Source: Myotis daubentonii
Lineage: Eukaryota > Chordata > Mammalia > Chiroptera > Vespertilionidae
Length of the DNA: 64,000 nucleotides
Reading direction: 5' to 3'
Assembly: GCF_963259705.1 (NCBI RefSeq)
Contig: NC_081849.1
Span: 55,834,093-55,898,092 of the forward strand
Both the position numbers and the translations under genes were made by a program. A model generated the notes under the pieces. It saw nothing but the letters and a program-made list of their open reading frames with translations. It had not been told where the DNA came from and searched no databases. Position 1 is the stretch's first letter, and the number at the start of each line of letters is the position of its first letter. Of the stretch, positions 45,489 to 55,568 are shown piece by piece.

Positions 45489-46291
45489 TTATGAGTGGCC
45501 AGATTATTATGACCACCTGACATTTGTAGGCAAATTAGCCATACACTGCATCGTATGGGATATGGAAGCCGAAGGCCTATTCGAACACCTTTGCTGTCTG
45601 CAGTTACCAAGATAAAATGTCTCCAATTCGCACAGGAACACAGGATTAGACAGTCGAGCATTGGAAAAAAGTCATGTAGTCCGATGCATCACGTTTCCAG
45701 TTGCATCATGCAGATGGCAGAGTGAGATTTTGGCGGAAACAGCATGAAAGCATGCACCCCACATGCATGGGTACAACCCTTCAAGCTGGTGGGGGCAGTG
45801 TTATGGTTTGGGGCATGTCTTCCTGGTATGATTTGGGTCCTTTAATTCGTGTGGAACAACGTCTGAATAGCACAACATACCTAAGTATCGTTGCTGATCA
45901 AATTCATCCTTTCATGTTGATGGCGTATCCCAATGGAGATGGCTTCTTCCAACAAGACAATGCGCCATGCCACGGTGCTCGTATGGTGCAGGAGTGGTTT
46001 CAAGAACATGAGGGAGTCTTTACCTTGCTTAGGTGGCCCCCACAATCACCACATCTCAATCCAATTGAGCATTTGTGGGATGAAGTTAAAAGAGCCATCA
46101 GGCAGCTGGTTCCACAACCATCAAATCTCGCAGAACTGGACAGTGCTATTCATCAGGCATGGTGTCAGATTCCTCGCATCACCTTTCAACATCTCGTGGA
46201 GTCAATGCCAAGAAGAATCGCCACAGTACTGAAGGCAAAAGGTGGCCCAATGAAGTACTGATAAGGTGGTCATAATAATCTGGCCACTCAG
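45489..46291 (+). mobile_element. Inner, internally deleted Tc1 DD36E copy
   Basis: Its inverted ends share 'gagtggccagattattatgaccacc'. The left end jumps from the early 5'UTR ('gtaggcaaattagcc', 45526-45540) directly into mid-transposase coding sequence. The 5'UTR remainder and the N-terminal DNA-binding region are therefore missing. Confidence 0.82.
45555..46261 (+). pseudogene. Tc1/mariner transposase, DD36E, broken
   Basis: The C-terminal two thirds of a Tc1-family transposase, the DDE/RNase H-fold enzyme that cuts and pastes the element in the nucleus. The part from 45555 reads in one frame. It shifts frame near 45630-45650, and in the second frame a TAG lies at 45677-45679, two codons before the first catalytic Asp (45683-45685, in SDASRF). 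From 45701 to the TGA at 46259-46261 the frame is open (186 codons). The second Asp is at 45956-45958 (QQDNAPCHGA) and the Glu at 46067-46069 (HLNPIEHLWDE). Exactly 36 residues lie between them, rather than the 34 usual in Tc1. The N-terminal paired-like HTH domain is absent. Not functional. Confidence 0.88.
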
Positions 46292-46356
46292 TATATATAT
46301 ATTCTCCCACGTTAAATCGCGTTGTTTACCCATATCTTCAGAAAAAAATCACTTCT

Positions 46357-46361
<5 letters not shown>

Positions 46362-46402
<41 letters not shown>

Positions 46403-46428
46403 TATATGTATGAGTGTATATATATATA

Positions 46429-46456
<28 letters not shown>
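46362..46456. repeat. (TA)n-rich microsatellite
   Basis: Interrupted TATA/TACA/TGTA repeat directly adjoining the Tc1 composite. It may have replaced the right outer end of the older copy. Confidence 0.95.
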
Positions 46457-46459
<3 letters not shown>

Positions 46460-46913
46460 TTTGATGTAACCTTAAGCATCTGTATAGTGTAATATTATCA
46501 GAATGTTTCTGTAAGTCCTGATGTAAATGGGGATAAAAGCTCTGCGCATTCCTTGACTTAATTCTAAATAGTTTGGCAGTGGTGTGAAATGACATTCTCC
46601 AGCCTGAGGGATGTATGAAGGGCACTTAACATTCTGACAAGCTGAGTCATTTGACGTTATTCCCTGTGTAACTTATCCATTAAAATCCTAATACCTCGTG
46701 CACATAATTTTTTAACAACTACATAAAATTTAAATATACTGAGTAAGGCAGCTAGCTAGTCATTTGAGATGTTTTGATATGAACTATGTTTAAACCAAAA
46801 AATGCCTATAATAGAGTATCAGTAGAGAATAAATGTAAAAGTTAAAATGTTTGTCTAGAAGTAAACATTTACAATAAGCATTTAAATTAATGAATATATA
46901 ACATGTTAAATAT

Positions 46914-46938
<25 letters not shown>
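46914..46938. repeat. (CA)n microsatellite
   Basis: About 12 CA units followed by TATATA. Confidence 0.93.
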
Positions 46939-46944
<6 letters not shown>

Positions 46945-47017
46945 AAGTGGTTACATGTAAACATATATATTCCTTTTTGGAATTTGCACTTTCTATTGAA
47001 TATTAAAACTGGTTTGT

Positions 47018-47104
47018 CTTTATGCATCAAATCAATGATTAGCTAAGTCAATTGATACTCAGGTGGCTTACAAATATGGTTTTGCTTTGATTTGATGCAT
47101 AAAG
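47018..47104. repeat. Perfect 18-bp inverted repeat, 51-bp spacer
   Basis: ctttatgcatcaaatcaa at 47018-47035 is exactly complementary to ttgatttgatgcataaag at 47087-47104. The arms do not extend further and no TSD is seen. Confidence 0.85.
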
Positions 47105-47474
47105 CTGCTAAATGAAAATAAAGCCTCTAAAAATGATTTCATGGGGGAAATTAAATATTATTAATCTATATTAAAGATACATTTAGCTAGCAATATTTTC
47201 ATTGTGCTATGGCTCAAAACTATATTTTGGATTGTGTGAGATATCCTTTTCTCACTGATCTTCATTCTTTAAAGAAAATCTGCAGGAGGTTTTCAGATTT
47301 GTTTCAATTCACTTGCCAATAAAAGTTCTAGAAAATTACAGAAAGTCTGGGTAAAAGGTCACTCTGGTTACTATAACATCAGTGAACTAACTTTTGGGGT
47401 TGCTATCCTGCAGCTGAAAAAAGGGTTCTATGGAAAGTAACCTCACACCGTGATCTTATCATAAATTCATAAAT

Positions 47475-47860
47475 GGACAGGTCATGGTGGGTTGTCATGG
47501 CCCATGCATATAACTTCTATAGCAAAATGTTTATCTTGTCCATTGGTCTTGTTCCTCTAGGTTCACATACCTTGGAAATGCAGGGCAATCCTCTTCATCA
47601 GACCTCTGGGAGGCATAACCTCACTCCAGAGAGCACATAATCTTGTTAACTGTCCTCTAATCCATTCCCCGCCTTTCTCCCACCTTCATTTAGTCATCTT
47701 CCTTCACCTCCTTAATTCCAACAATGCATAAAATAAACTGCAAACTGTCACTCTAGGAAGCATCTTCACTCAAGAGCGATCTTGTTTCCAGAAGTACCCT
47801 TTGTCTGGCTCAAAGGAGTTTTCTGTGAAAATTTTCTACAGGTTTGGATGTTCTTATAAA
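47475..47860 (+). mobile_element. LTR-like repeat, copy 2
   Basis: Direct-orientation relative of 44215-44900. Shared landmarks are agagagcacataatcttg at 47628-47645, 'ctgcaaactgtcactct' and 'tctacaggtttgg'. It lacks the VES and (CA)n found in copy 1. ERV LTR suspected; family unknown. Confidence 0.55.
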
Positions 47861-48389
47861 TGGGATTGATATTGATACAAATCCCATTTATCTCAATATA
47901 GCTTTCAGAATCTGTTCTTCGCCCCCCCCCCCCATCCTTCTGACCTGGAAATGAATCATCACCATAGATTTCAATGTGAAAGTGACCGCACTGTCCTTAA
48001 TCTTCTACCCCATTCATGACATAAACTCAAAAGCCTCAGTTTACCCATAAATTCTTGAAAGCATTGACTCTGCATTCAGTTTCACTTACCTTAAACTTCA
48101 AATTTAAGTTATAATTATACATGGCTAAAATGCTATTTTAACTCAAATATTAACTAAATTTTTATCTAGCTGATGAGAAATAAACAAATTGCTCATATGT
48201 TACAAATATATGCTCATTTAATTTTCGACATAAATTCTTAGAATTTATTTGTTCAGTCATTGAAAAGTCCGAGAGAATTTTGGAAAAATTCATGCAACTC
48301 TAAAGAATAAAGACTTTGATGCTCAAAAGATTTTAAATAGTAAAGTCTTGTATCTGTCATTTACCAAAGGAAGTCAGGTAGATAAAAAA
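47861..48389. other. Unique sequence, no gene seen
   Basis: A C-run lies at about 47922-47934. Nothing else is recognised. Confidence 0.4.
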
Positions 48390-48510
48390 TGGATCGTGAT
48401 AATGATAAAGGGAACATATCTCACAGAATTGTGCTCAGGCTTAAACAAAATTATTTTCAAAGTACTTGGTAAACTGCATAGTAAATTACCAGTTGTTATT
48501 ATTCATTTTT
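48390..48510 (+). mobile_element. MIR SINE (ancient)
   Basis: 'gataatgataaaggga', 'ctcaggcttaaacaaaattattttcaaagtacttggtaaactgcatagtaaatt' order matches the MIR 3' half. Diverged. Confidence 0.5.
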
Positions 48511-49747
48511 TCCAGTCAAGGTAGAAAGTAGATAATATTTATTCTAAAATAAACTATTGAAATGTCTTGAGTCAAAAAAGGGAACATTTTGCCTCTCAAC
48601 CTTTATCAATGGAAAACATTGCACTCAATCTAAAAAGATAATTTCCACAGATATTTTATTGAGTAGAATACATTTTACAAGCTCTAAAATAAGACTATGG
48701 TAGTAATGGAAAACAATATTTAGTATCAACATTGAATAGGCACAAAGAGCAATCCTGTAATTAGACATATTTAGACATGTAGCTAAAGAAAATACACCTC
48801 TGGGAGAAACTCTAACTGCTGTTACTATTTTCAAACAAATATGGAACTCAAAAGTACCTAATTCAGTGCTGATATTTAACGTCTCACCATGTTTCCATTA
48901 TAAACTCTTCCTTTAGGAGTTTATAACTGGACCATAAAATTCACTTCAAGTACTCCTTAGCATCCAAAAAAAAGCTATTACAGCCTCCTGGGAAAATAAT
49001 AGGCATATTTATAGAATGCATATATAAAAATATTGATATATTGCATTTAACTATTTTTAAAAATGCACTTGTGAAAACTGACCTCCTTTATCAATTTGCT
49101 GAATCATATTATATTCTTCAGTTCCATTAACGTAAAAGGAAAAAATAAAATTAAATTCAGTGTCCTTTCAATTGTTTCTAAATATGATTAATCTAGTGTC
49201 AACTAAAGTATCACTATATTTCAGAATTTGTTTACTGGCATCCAAAGAAATTGAGAAGGGCCAGTTCTTTTAATGGGAATGAACTCATCTTTATATTTCT
49301 GAAGTTTGTCCCCTGTTGTGTGTGAGTATGTTGTTATTGCTGAAAATTGCAGTTGCAAAAATTGTGTGCAATATGCTATTATATTAAAAAAAAGTAAGAG
49401 ACTTAAGAAATACATGAGTTGTTTGGGTGATATCTGTAGAATCAGAAAGGCATGAAATCCATGAAAATTTATTTTATTCAGGTAAAAGATCATCCAATTT
49501 TTCCAGTTCTGCACATACAGTATGCCGAGGAAACACAAAGAACTCCCAGAGTATATTTATTTCAAATATCAAAGAACCCTCTGAAAAAGAAAATGCCTTT
49601 GTTGTATTTTATTTGATGGTTTAATCTTAAGATTCTATTTCTCTCACAGGATATTTTAAATTGTAACTGCTAAAAAGTTCTCCCCATTAAGATATTTTAG
49701 GTGCTTAATCATGTGGTTTTTGTCAGTAAGTGTTGATCATTAAAAGT
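48511..49747. other. AT-rich unique sequence
   Basis: No exon or named repeat. The open frame at 49221-49538 (minus) has no recognisable domain. Confidence 0.4.
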
Positions 49748-49758
49748 GTTATAGATAT

Positions 49759-49941
49759 GCCCTGGCTGGTTTGACTCAGTGGTAAAAGCCAACCAATCCA
49801 TGTGTGTGAGGCAACCAATCAATGTGTCTCTCTCACATTGATGTTTCTCTCTCTTTCTTACTCCCCTCCACAGTCCCTTATACTCTATTTGAAAATCAAT
49901 GGAAAAAATATCCTTGGGTGAGGATTTAAAAAAATCTATAT
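49759..49941 (+). mobile_element. VES SINE with internal deletion
   Basis: Head 'gccctggctggtttgactcagtgg' is followed by a gap over most of the tRNA B-box region, then the 'ggcaaccaatcaatgtgtctctctcacattgatg' middle and the 'aatcaatggaaaaaatatcc' long-tail terminus. TSD gttatagatat (49748-49758) and gttatatagatat (49942-49954). Confidence 0.9.
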
Positions 49942-49999
49942 GTTATATAGATATAACATATTCTATAAGATATAATAATAATAATTTAGTAATAACAAT

Positions 50000-50500
50000 A
50001 CAAGAAGTACTAATAGCAAGTGCCGTTTATAGACTACTTATTTAACTACTTTCTATATCTCTGGTGTGGTGTATTTATTTGTATTATCTCAATGAATTCC
50101 CCAAATAACTATGAGATCAATGCTTACTTTGATGGAAAAATTAGGCCCTAAAAAACAAAATGGCCCTATCCAGTTTGGCTCAGTGGATACAGTGTCAGCC
50201 TGCAGACCAAAGGGTCCTGGGTTCGATTATGGTCAAGGGCATACACCTCAGTTGCAGGCTCCTCTCCAGCCTGGAACTTGGTCAGGGCTTGTGCAGGAGG
50301 CAACCAATGGATGTTTTTCTCTCTGTCTTTTCTTCTCTCTAAAAAAATCATTGGAAAAATACCCTCAGGTGAGGATTAAAAAAAAAAAGACTGATAAAAT
50401 ATTATAGAGCTACTTAATTGGCAGTGCTGGGACTCAAATTTTATTCCGAGGATAAAGCTATGTTTCATAATCATGTCCTACCTAACTTCCTACTCTAGAA
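50000..50500 (-). mobile_element. MIR SINE split by a VES insertion
   Basis: The complement of MIR is seen before the VES ('tgtattatctcaatgaattccccaaataactatgag') and after it ('agctacttaattggcagtgctgggactcaaatttt'). Confidence 0.6.
50161..50389 (+). mobile_element. VES SINE, long-tail type
   Basis: A box TGGCTCAGTGG is intact at 50176-50186 and the B box is nearly so (GGTTCGATTAT). Middle and 'aatcattggaaaaatacc' / 'caggtgaggatta' tail follow, then A11. No clean TSD was resolved. Confidence 0.92.
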
Positions 50501-51239
50501 GAACACCATTATGATTTGGTAACTAAATGTTCTTACAAAAGGTACAGTAAAGCTGACCCAATTAATAGATGGCAAGATAGCCAGATAACTAGACATTAAA
50601 TAAAATAATAGAATAATTCCAGGTGTGTCTGTTTTTTAAGTAAGACTATATTTACCATGATAGAAACTAGACTTAAACCTACTACATACCTTGATATTCT
50701 AGGCAGAAATGTAAGATAAAAAAATTGCTTATCTTTAAAATAATTGTCAAAAAGAATAATGATGTTTACCTTTTGAAATAAGCAATGGAATATTAATTAC
50801 ATAAAAACTAATGAAATTATCTGACATTTAGTAAGTTTTAAATGGCTTCATAACTCTTACCAATATACTTTTAGTCTTTAACAAATTGGTGTTCAAATAT
50901 CATCTGGTCCATAATTAGTATATAAAAGCTAATGAACCTAGTTATGCATAAATTTTTTATATAACTGTGTAATTGCTCCTTAGTAGTTCATAAAATTGAT
51001 TTGGAAATATTTTGAAAGGCTTAGCAATTGCTTTGCTTCTTTAAATTCATGAGACTGTGATTCCATATAAAGTTTGACTAAAATTCAGAAAGAAGAATTA
51101 AAAAAAAAGAAGTTAAGTGAAATCATTGACATTTCACACAATGATGATTATATTAAAACTACTGACATCCATTTAACATTTATAACTGTTTCAATCTTGG
51201 ATTTTGGTACATGGAAATGAGTAGAAAATAAAACTCTTG
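50501..51239. other. AT-rich unique sequence
   Basis: No recognisable gene or repeat. Confidence 0.4.
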
Positions 51240-51835
51240 ATCTCCTCTTCATTAATGTGCCTCTCCGATAATAGTCTCCTCTTTAAAAATGGTATCTCTG
51301 CCCTTTTAGTTGCTTGGGCCCAAATTTTAAATTTATTACTCAATTCACTTCCATATCCCATCCCCTTCACTCAGCACCGTCCCCTTAGTCCGACCAATGT
51401 CACTCCCTCCCTGAACTTAGGCAACAGTCTCCTAAGCAGTCTTGCACTTAAATCCTTATTTGCAAGTCAGTCTTCCACACAGAAATCAGTTGTCCCTATA
51501 CAACTTGCCAAACCCCAACATTCAGTAAAACCGAACCCTCATCACTGTCTGGTTATGAGGCCACACGTGGCCTGGGCCTCTGTCTGATCTTTTCTCCTCA
51601 CTCCCTATCCTTATTTTACCTTCTGCTCATTCTGCGGCTACCATATTGTCTACTTGTCTTGAATAAACCAAGCCTGGATTTATTCCTGGGCCGTCATGCC
51701 AGCTCTTCTCCCTCCTCAAATACACTCTTCCTCCAGGTTTCTGCAAGTCACACTCTGTCCTTTCCTAAATCTCTGCTCAACTGTCATTTAGCAAAAAGCC
51801 TTCTCTGACCACCCGTCAATGCACTCTGTTAATGT
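51240..51835 (+). mobile_element. L2 LINE, ORF2 3' part and 3'UTR (ancient)
   Basis: The pyrimidine-rich, stop-poor sequence follows the L2 order. It includes 'cccttttagttgcttgggcc', 'caacagtctcctaagcagtct', 'cactgtctggttatgaggcc', 'ctctgctcaactgtcatttagc' and 'aagccttctctgaccaccc'. The open frame at 51237-51587 is a remnant of L2 reverse-transcriptase C-terminal sequence and is not intact. Confidence 0.65.
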
Positions 51836-51839
51836 ATAA

Positions 51840-51937
51840 CATATGCTATCTCATAATCTGCAAAACAATTCTAAGAAATAGGTTTTATTTTTCTTGTTTG
51901 TACTGAAGGATGGAGAACTTAAATAACTTATTAAAAC
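51840..51937 (-). mobile_element. MIR SINE fragment
   Basis: 'catatgctatctcataatctgcaaaacaattctaagaaatagg' and 'gaaggatggagaacttaaataactt' match the MIR complement. It abuts an L1 start. Confidence 0.5.
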
Positions 51938-52401
51938 TCACAATGGATGAAAGACTTAAATATAAGACCCAAAACTCCTAGAAGAAAACATAGGCAGCAA
52001 ATTTTGACATTGATCTTAGTAATTAATCAGAGAAATGCAAATTAAAACCACAATGAGATTTAACCTGTGAGAATGGCTATCATAAATAAATGAACGAAAA
52101 ACAAGCACTGGCAAGGATGTGGAGAAAAGGGAACCCTCATTTACTTGTTAGTGGGATTACAAATTGGTGCAACTACTATAGAAAACTGTACAGATATTCC
52201 TCAAAAAATTAAAAATGGACCTGCCTTATGACCCAGTGATCTCTCTTCTGGGAATTTATCTGAAGAAAACCAAAACACTAAATCAAAAAGATATATGCAT
52301 CTCCATGTTCATTTCATCATTATTTATAATAGCTGAGATATTGAAGCAACCTAAATATCCACCAATAGATGACTGGATAATAAAAAAAAAAAAAAAATTG
52401 G

Positions 52402-52616
52402 GCCGAAACCGGTTTGGCTCAGTGGATAGAGCGTCGGCCTGCGGACTGAAAGGTCCCAGGTTCGATTCCGGTCAAGGGCATGTACCTGGGTTGCGGGCAC
52501 ATTCCCAGTAGGAGGTGTGCAGGAGGCGGCTGATCGATGTTTCTCTCTCATCGATGTTTCTAACTCTCTATTTCTCTCCCTTTCTCTCTGTAAAAAATCA
52601 ATAAAATATATTTTTT
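52402..52616 (+). mobile_element. VES SINE, young-looking, nested in L1
   Basis: Pol III boxes are perfect: A box TGGCTCAGTGG (52415-52425) and B box GGTTCGATTCC (52459-52469). The body and the 'aaaaatcaataaaatatatttttt' tail are intact. The TSD aaaaaaattgg lies at 52391-52401 and 52617-52627 within L1 sequence. It is the copy closest to a tRNA-like promoter consensus in the window. Confidence 0.96.
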
Positions 52617-52911
52617 AAAAAAATTGGTACATACATACATACAATGGACTATTAGCCATAAAAAAGAATGAAATCTTATGGAGAAAGACAAATACCACAT
52701 GATTTTACTTACAAGTGGAATCCTAAAACACATACACACAAAATAAATGAACAAACAAAACAGAAATTGATTCATAGATACAGAGAACAAACTGGTAGTT
52801 GACCAATGGGAGTAGGTTAGGGGGCGGTTGTGAAAATGGTCAAGGGATTAAGAAGTACAAACGACCAGTTACAAAATAGCTACAGGGATATGGAGTACAG
52901 CAAAGGGGATA

Positions 52912-53071
52912 TCTTCTATAATAATAAAAGCATAATATGCTAATTAACCAGACAGACGAACAACCTTCCGGACGTCCTTCCAGACGAAGCCGGGACTATG
53001 AGGGCCTAGGCAAGCCACCGCGGCTGCGAGGGCCAAGCCCCTTGCACAAATTTCATGCATCAGGCCTCTAG
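52912..53071 (+). mobile_element. Non-autonomous Helitron (HeliBat-type), short
   Basis: 5' TC at 52912-52913 with '...aataataaaagcataatatgc', and 3' 'gcacaaatttcatgcatcaggcct' before CTAG (53068-53071). Host A (52911) and T (53072) flank it without duplication. It interrupts L1 sequence. At 160 bp it retains little more than the two ends. Confidence 0.88.
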
Positions 53072-53350
53072 TAGTCAATAATATTGTAGTAACTACATAT
53101 GGTGCTAGATGGGTACTAGACTTATCAGGGGGATCACTTTATAAGTTACTAGTATATGAATGTATAACCACTATGCTATATACCTGAAAGTAACAAAATT
53201 GAATGTCAATTGTAATGAAACAATAAAAGAAAGAAAGCCTTGCATCATAATAGTTAACAGAGCTGAGAGGGAAATAATGTCTTTGCAAAGTCACTGAACT
53301 AAAACATCTTTAACCTTACCCCATGATCTCTCAGATTTAAATGATTCCTT

Positions 53351-53598
53351 CTTTTTTTTTTAATCCTCACTGGAGGATATTATTCCATTGATTTTTAGAG
53401 AGAGTGGAAGAGAGAGAGAAAGAGCGAAACATGGATGTGAGAGAAACACATCAATTGGTTGCCTCCTGCACACCCCAGACAGGGGCCTGGGCCAGGGAGG
53501 AGCCTGTAGCCAAGGTACATGCCCTTGACCGGAATAGAACCTTGGACCCTTCAGTTTGCAGGCGAATGCTCTATACACTGAATCAAACTGGCTAGGGC
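53351..53598 (-). mobile_element. VES SINE, long-tail type
   Basis: Minus-strand copy with the 'aatcctcactggaggata' terminus and the usual middle with the extra 'gggcctgggccagggaggagcc' block. TSD ttaaatgattcctt (53337-53350) and ttaaatgatttctt (53599-53612). Confidence 0.93.
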
Positions 53599-53612
53599 TT
53601 AAATGATTTCTT

Positions 53613-54716
53613 GATAATGAAGTACTCTACTTATCTTGCTAAAATTATGAGTAAAGATAAACTATTAAACCGGTTATAGATTCTCATGAAAGTTACTATA
53701 GCGCCTTGAGATTAACTTCATTTACATTTACTAAAGACAGTCATAACCCTATCTCCATTTACTTCATCACTGGTGTATTAATAAGCGAAAATGTAACTGT
53801 TAATTTTTAAGTGATTTAAAATAAGTCTACCTACAGGTGCAAGAATACAAACCCTGAAATATTATTTTTTTACATCACTAAAATGTATCACTTAAGAGTT
53901 TTTCCAACTTAAAGGATTTAAGCCATTTCCTTGTTTTCTATATTTTTACTTTATTTTTCTAAATTAATATGTTCAAGTTTCAATTAACTTGTATTTGTTC
54001 CCTCTTTAATGCAATTGTACAATATTTTATTTCTATTTGATTGTTCAGTTTGAATAACTCACATTTCTCTAATTTGAAAATTAAAATTGACCATAATGTT
54101 CATACAAATGGTAAACCAATGGTAATATAAATGGATGACCACTTTGTTGTTCCTAATGATAAAGATGTCATTGTAAATTATGCTATTATGCATATTTATG
54201 TGAATCTTGATGTCCTAGATCCAATTCTTCTCAAATAAAGATGAAGTGCATCTACATAAGACAAAGGGGCTTAGTGTTCTGGTTTCTCAAAAGCATTTTA
54301 TCTGAATGTTCTTGAAGTCTCTCTATAAAAACTTTACTGATTTGCTTATGATTTCAAGTAAAATTTTAAGATAGACTATAATAAGTAATTATAGTCATTG
54401 CATTTTATGTATTAAATATATTTTACCTTTATTGCTTTATACTCTATTTTTTATACACTTCAAATCCACATAATGTAGCATGAAATGTTTTTCTGTTGGT
54501 CATTTCATTGCAATCTGTCTTTGAACATATTTGCCTTTGTAAAGCTATAAATTCAAGTCTAATTCATTTCTGGAAAGATTTCTTGAAATATATACGTATA
54601 TTATTATTATTACTATTTTGTATTTGTGCAATTGTCTTCTTCCAAAACATCAATTTGTATAGGATGATTCATTTGTTCAACTGGACATCATCAATAATAG
54701 TCAATACTTAATACTT
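53613..54716. other. AT-rich unique sequence
   Basis: No named repeat or exon. Open frames at 54496-54711 and 54718-54900 are AT-rich noise. Confidence 0.4.
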
Positions 54717-54815
54717 AATGCTATTATGCACTATTCTAAGCTCTATGCCTTATAACTTGTTCCGCCTCACACAAATAATTTGTCTCTGTAAGCTTATTGT
54801 TCCACTTATATTTCA
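54717..54815 (-). mobile_element. Possible MIR fragment
   Basis: 'tgcactattctaagctctatgccttataacttgttccgcctcacac' loosely follows the complement of the MIR 3' half. Confidence 0.4.
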
Positions 54816-54906
54816 TTTCAATTGCTTTGCTTACTTTATCAGTTCTGTTGTCTGCATGCTTTACTCTTTCCCAGTGCCTTCTGCACTACTCTCATTTTAA
54901 CTGTTA

Positions 54907-55539
54907 TCCCAGATAACAAAAGGCTAATATGCAAATAGACCGAATGGCAGAACAACTGAACACCCGCTGGCTGTCATTGGGGCGAGCCTCTGGTGGCTAC
55001 TGAAAATTCTTTGCTCCCACACACCGCAGTCTCACCTGGCACTCACACCTGCTGCAGGCGCTGGAGCCACTGCTCAAACCTGCTGCCAGCACCCAGTGCC
55101 GGCCCCAATCGCTCAGAGCCGTCAGTGAGAGCAAGAGATGGCTGCCAGCCCCGATTGCCCCTCACTGCTTCTCCAAGCCCCCCTGCTCCTGAGGGGCTGG
55201 CAGCCACCTCTCACACCTGCTGTCAGCATCAAAGCCACCGCTCACACCCACTGCCAGTGCCGGCTCCACTCGCACCCGCAGTTGGTGTCAGAGTCACCAA
55301 TCACATCCACTGCCACCACCTGGTGCCAGTCCCGATCGTGCAAGCGGGACCTGCACAGTCAGTGTGTGGGAGTTCAGTGGAGGGGGGAATGGGGCTGCCA
55401 GCAGACAGGGGACCAGGGCATAGTGGGAGGGGCCAGGCAGGGGCCTGGAGGATGGGCCAAGTCCCACATCTGTGCCCACCACAGCCTCGAGGCCCCCAGT
55501 TTCTTTGAAGGTGAACAAATTTGTGCACTGGGCCCCTAG
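54907..55539 (+). mobile_element. Non-autonomous Helitron (HeliBat-type), GC-rich
   Basis: The 5' end TC at 54907-54908 leads into 'aacaaaaggctaatatgcaaat', the HeliBat leader. The 3' end has 'gaacaaatttgtgcactgggcc' before CTAG (55536-55539). Host A (54906) and T (55540) flank it. The 633-bp interior is far richer in G and C than the surroundings and may include captured sequence. Frames within it (for example 54993-55508) lack known domains. Confidence 0.9.
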
Positions 55540-55566
55540 TTTTATATTTATCCTCTACATCTCTTT

Positions 55567-55568
<2 letters not shown>

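Larger units (their letters stand above)
45293..46360 (+). mobile_element. Tc1-type (DD36E) transposon, nested composite
   Basis: The left end CACTGAGTGGCTAGATTATT follows TA (45291-45292) and leads through a 5'UTR to an ATG (45440) with 13 transposase-start codons. At about 45489 a second end of the same family starts, and that inner copy runs to 46291 (complement of CTGAGTGGCCAG), followed by TA. Beyond it, 46302-46360 is an inverted copy of the 5'UTR and start-codon region at 45413-45479. So an internally deleted copy sits between oppositely oriented 5' segments of the same family. Confidence 0.85.
46457..47474. other. Unique sequence with a (CA)n and a hairpin
   Basis: Holds (CA)n at 46914-46938 and a perfect 18-bp inverted repeat (47018-47035 with 47087-47104). 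No retroviral genes are seen, although the interval lies between the two LTR-like copies. Confidence 0.45.
51938..53240 (+). mobile_element. LINE-1 3' half, broken by two insertions
   Basis: L1 ORF2 C-terminal and 3'UTR phrases occur in order: 'gatgaaagacttaaatataagac', 'aggatgtggagaaaagggaaccctc', 'gacccagtgatctctcttctggg', 'aatatccaccaatagatgactgg', 'gtggaatcctaaaaca' and '...aacaataaaag'. Segments are 51938-52401, 52617-52911 and 53072-53240. An older internal deletion near 52018-52030 joins 'cttagtaat' to 'taatcagagaaatgc'. No reading frame survives. Confidence 0.85.

Noticed and set aside
45933..46232. 99-codon frame overlapping the transposase
   Set aside because: A shadow frame: the DDE motifs and conserved Tc1 residues lie in the other phase.
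51237..51587. 116-codon frame
   Set aside because: It overlaps an ancient L2 LINE and is best explained as decayed L2 coding sequence rather than a gene.
52402..52480. tRNA-like gene (perfect A and B boxes)
   Set aside because: It is the head of a VES SINE with SINE body, A-rich tail and TSD. The cloverleaf cannot be completed as a functional tRNA.
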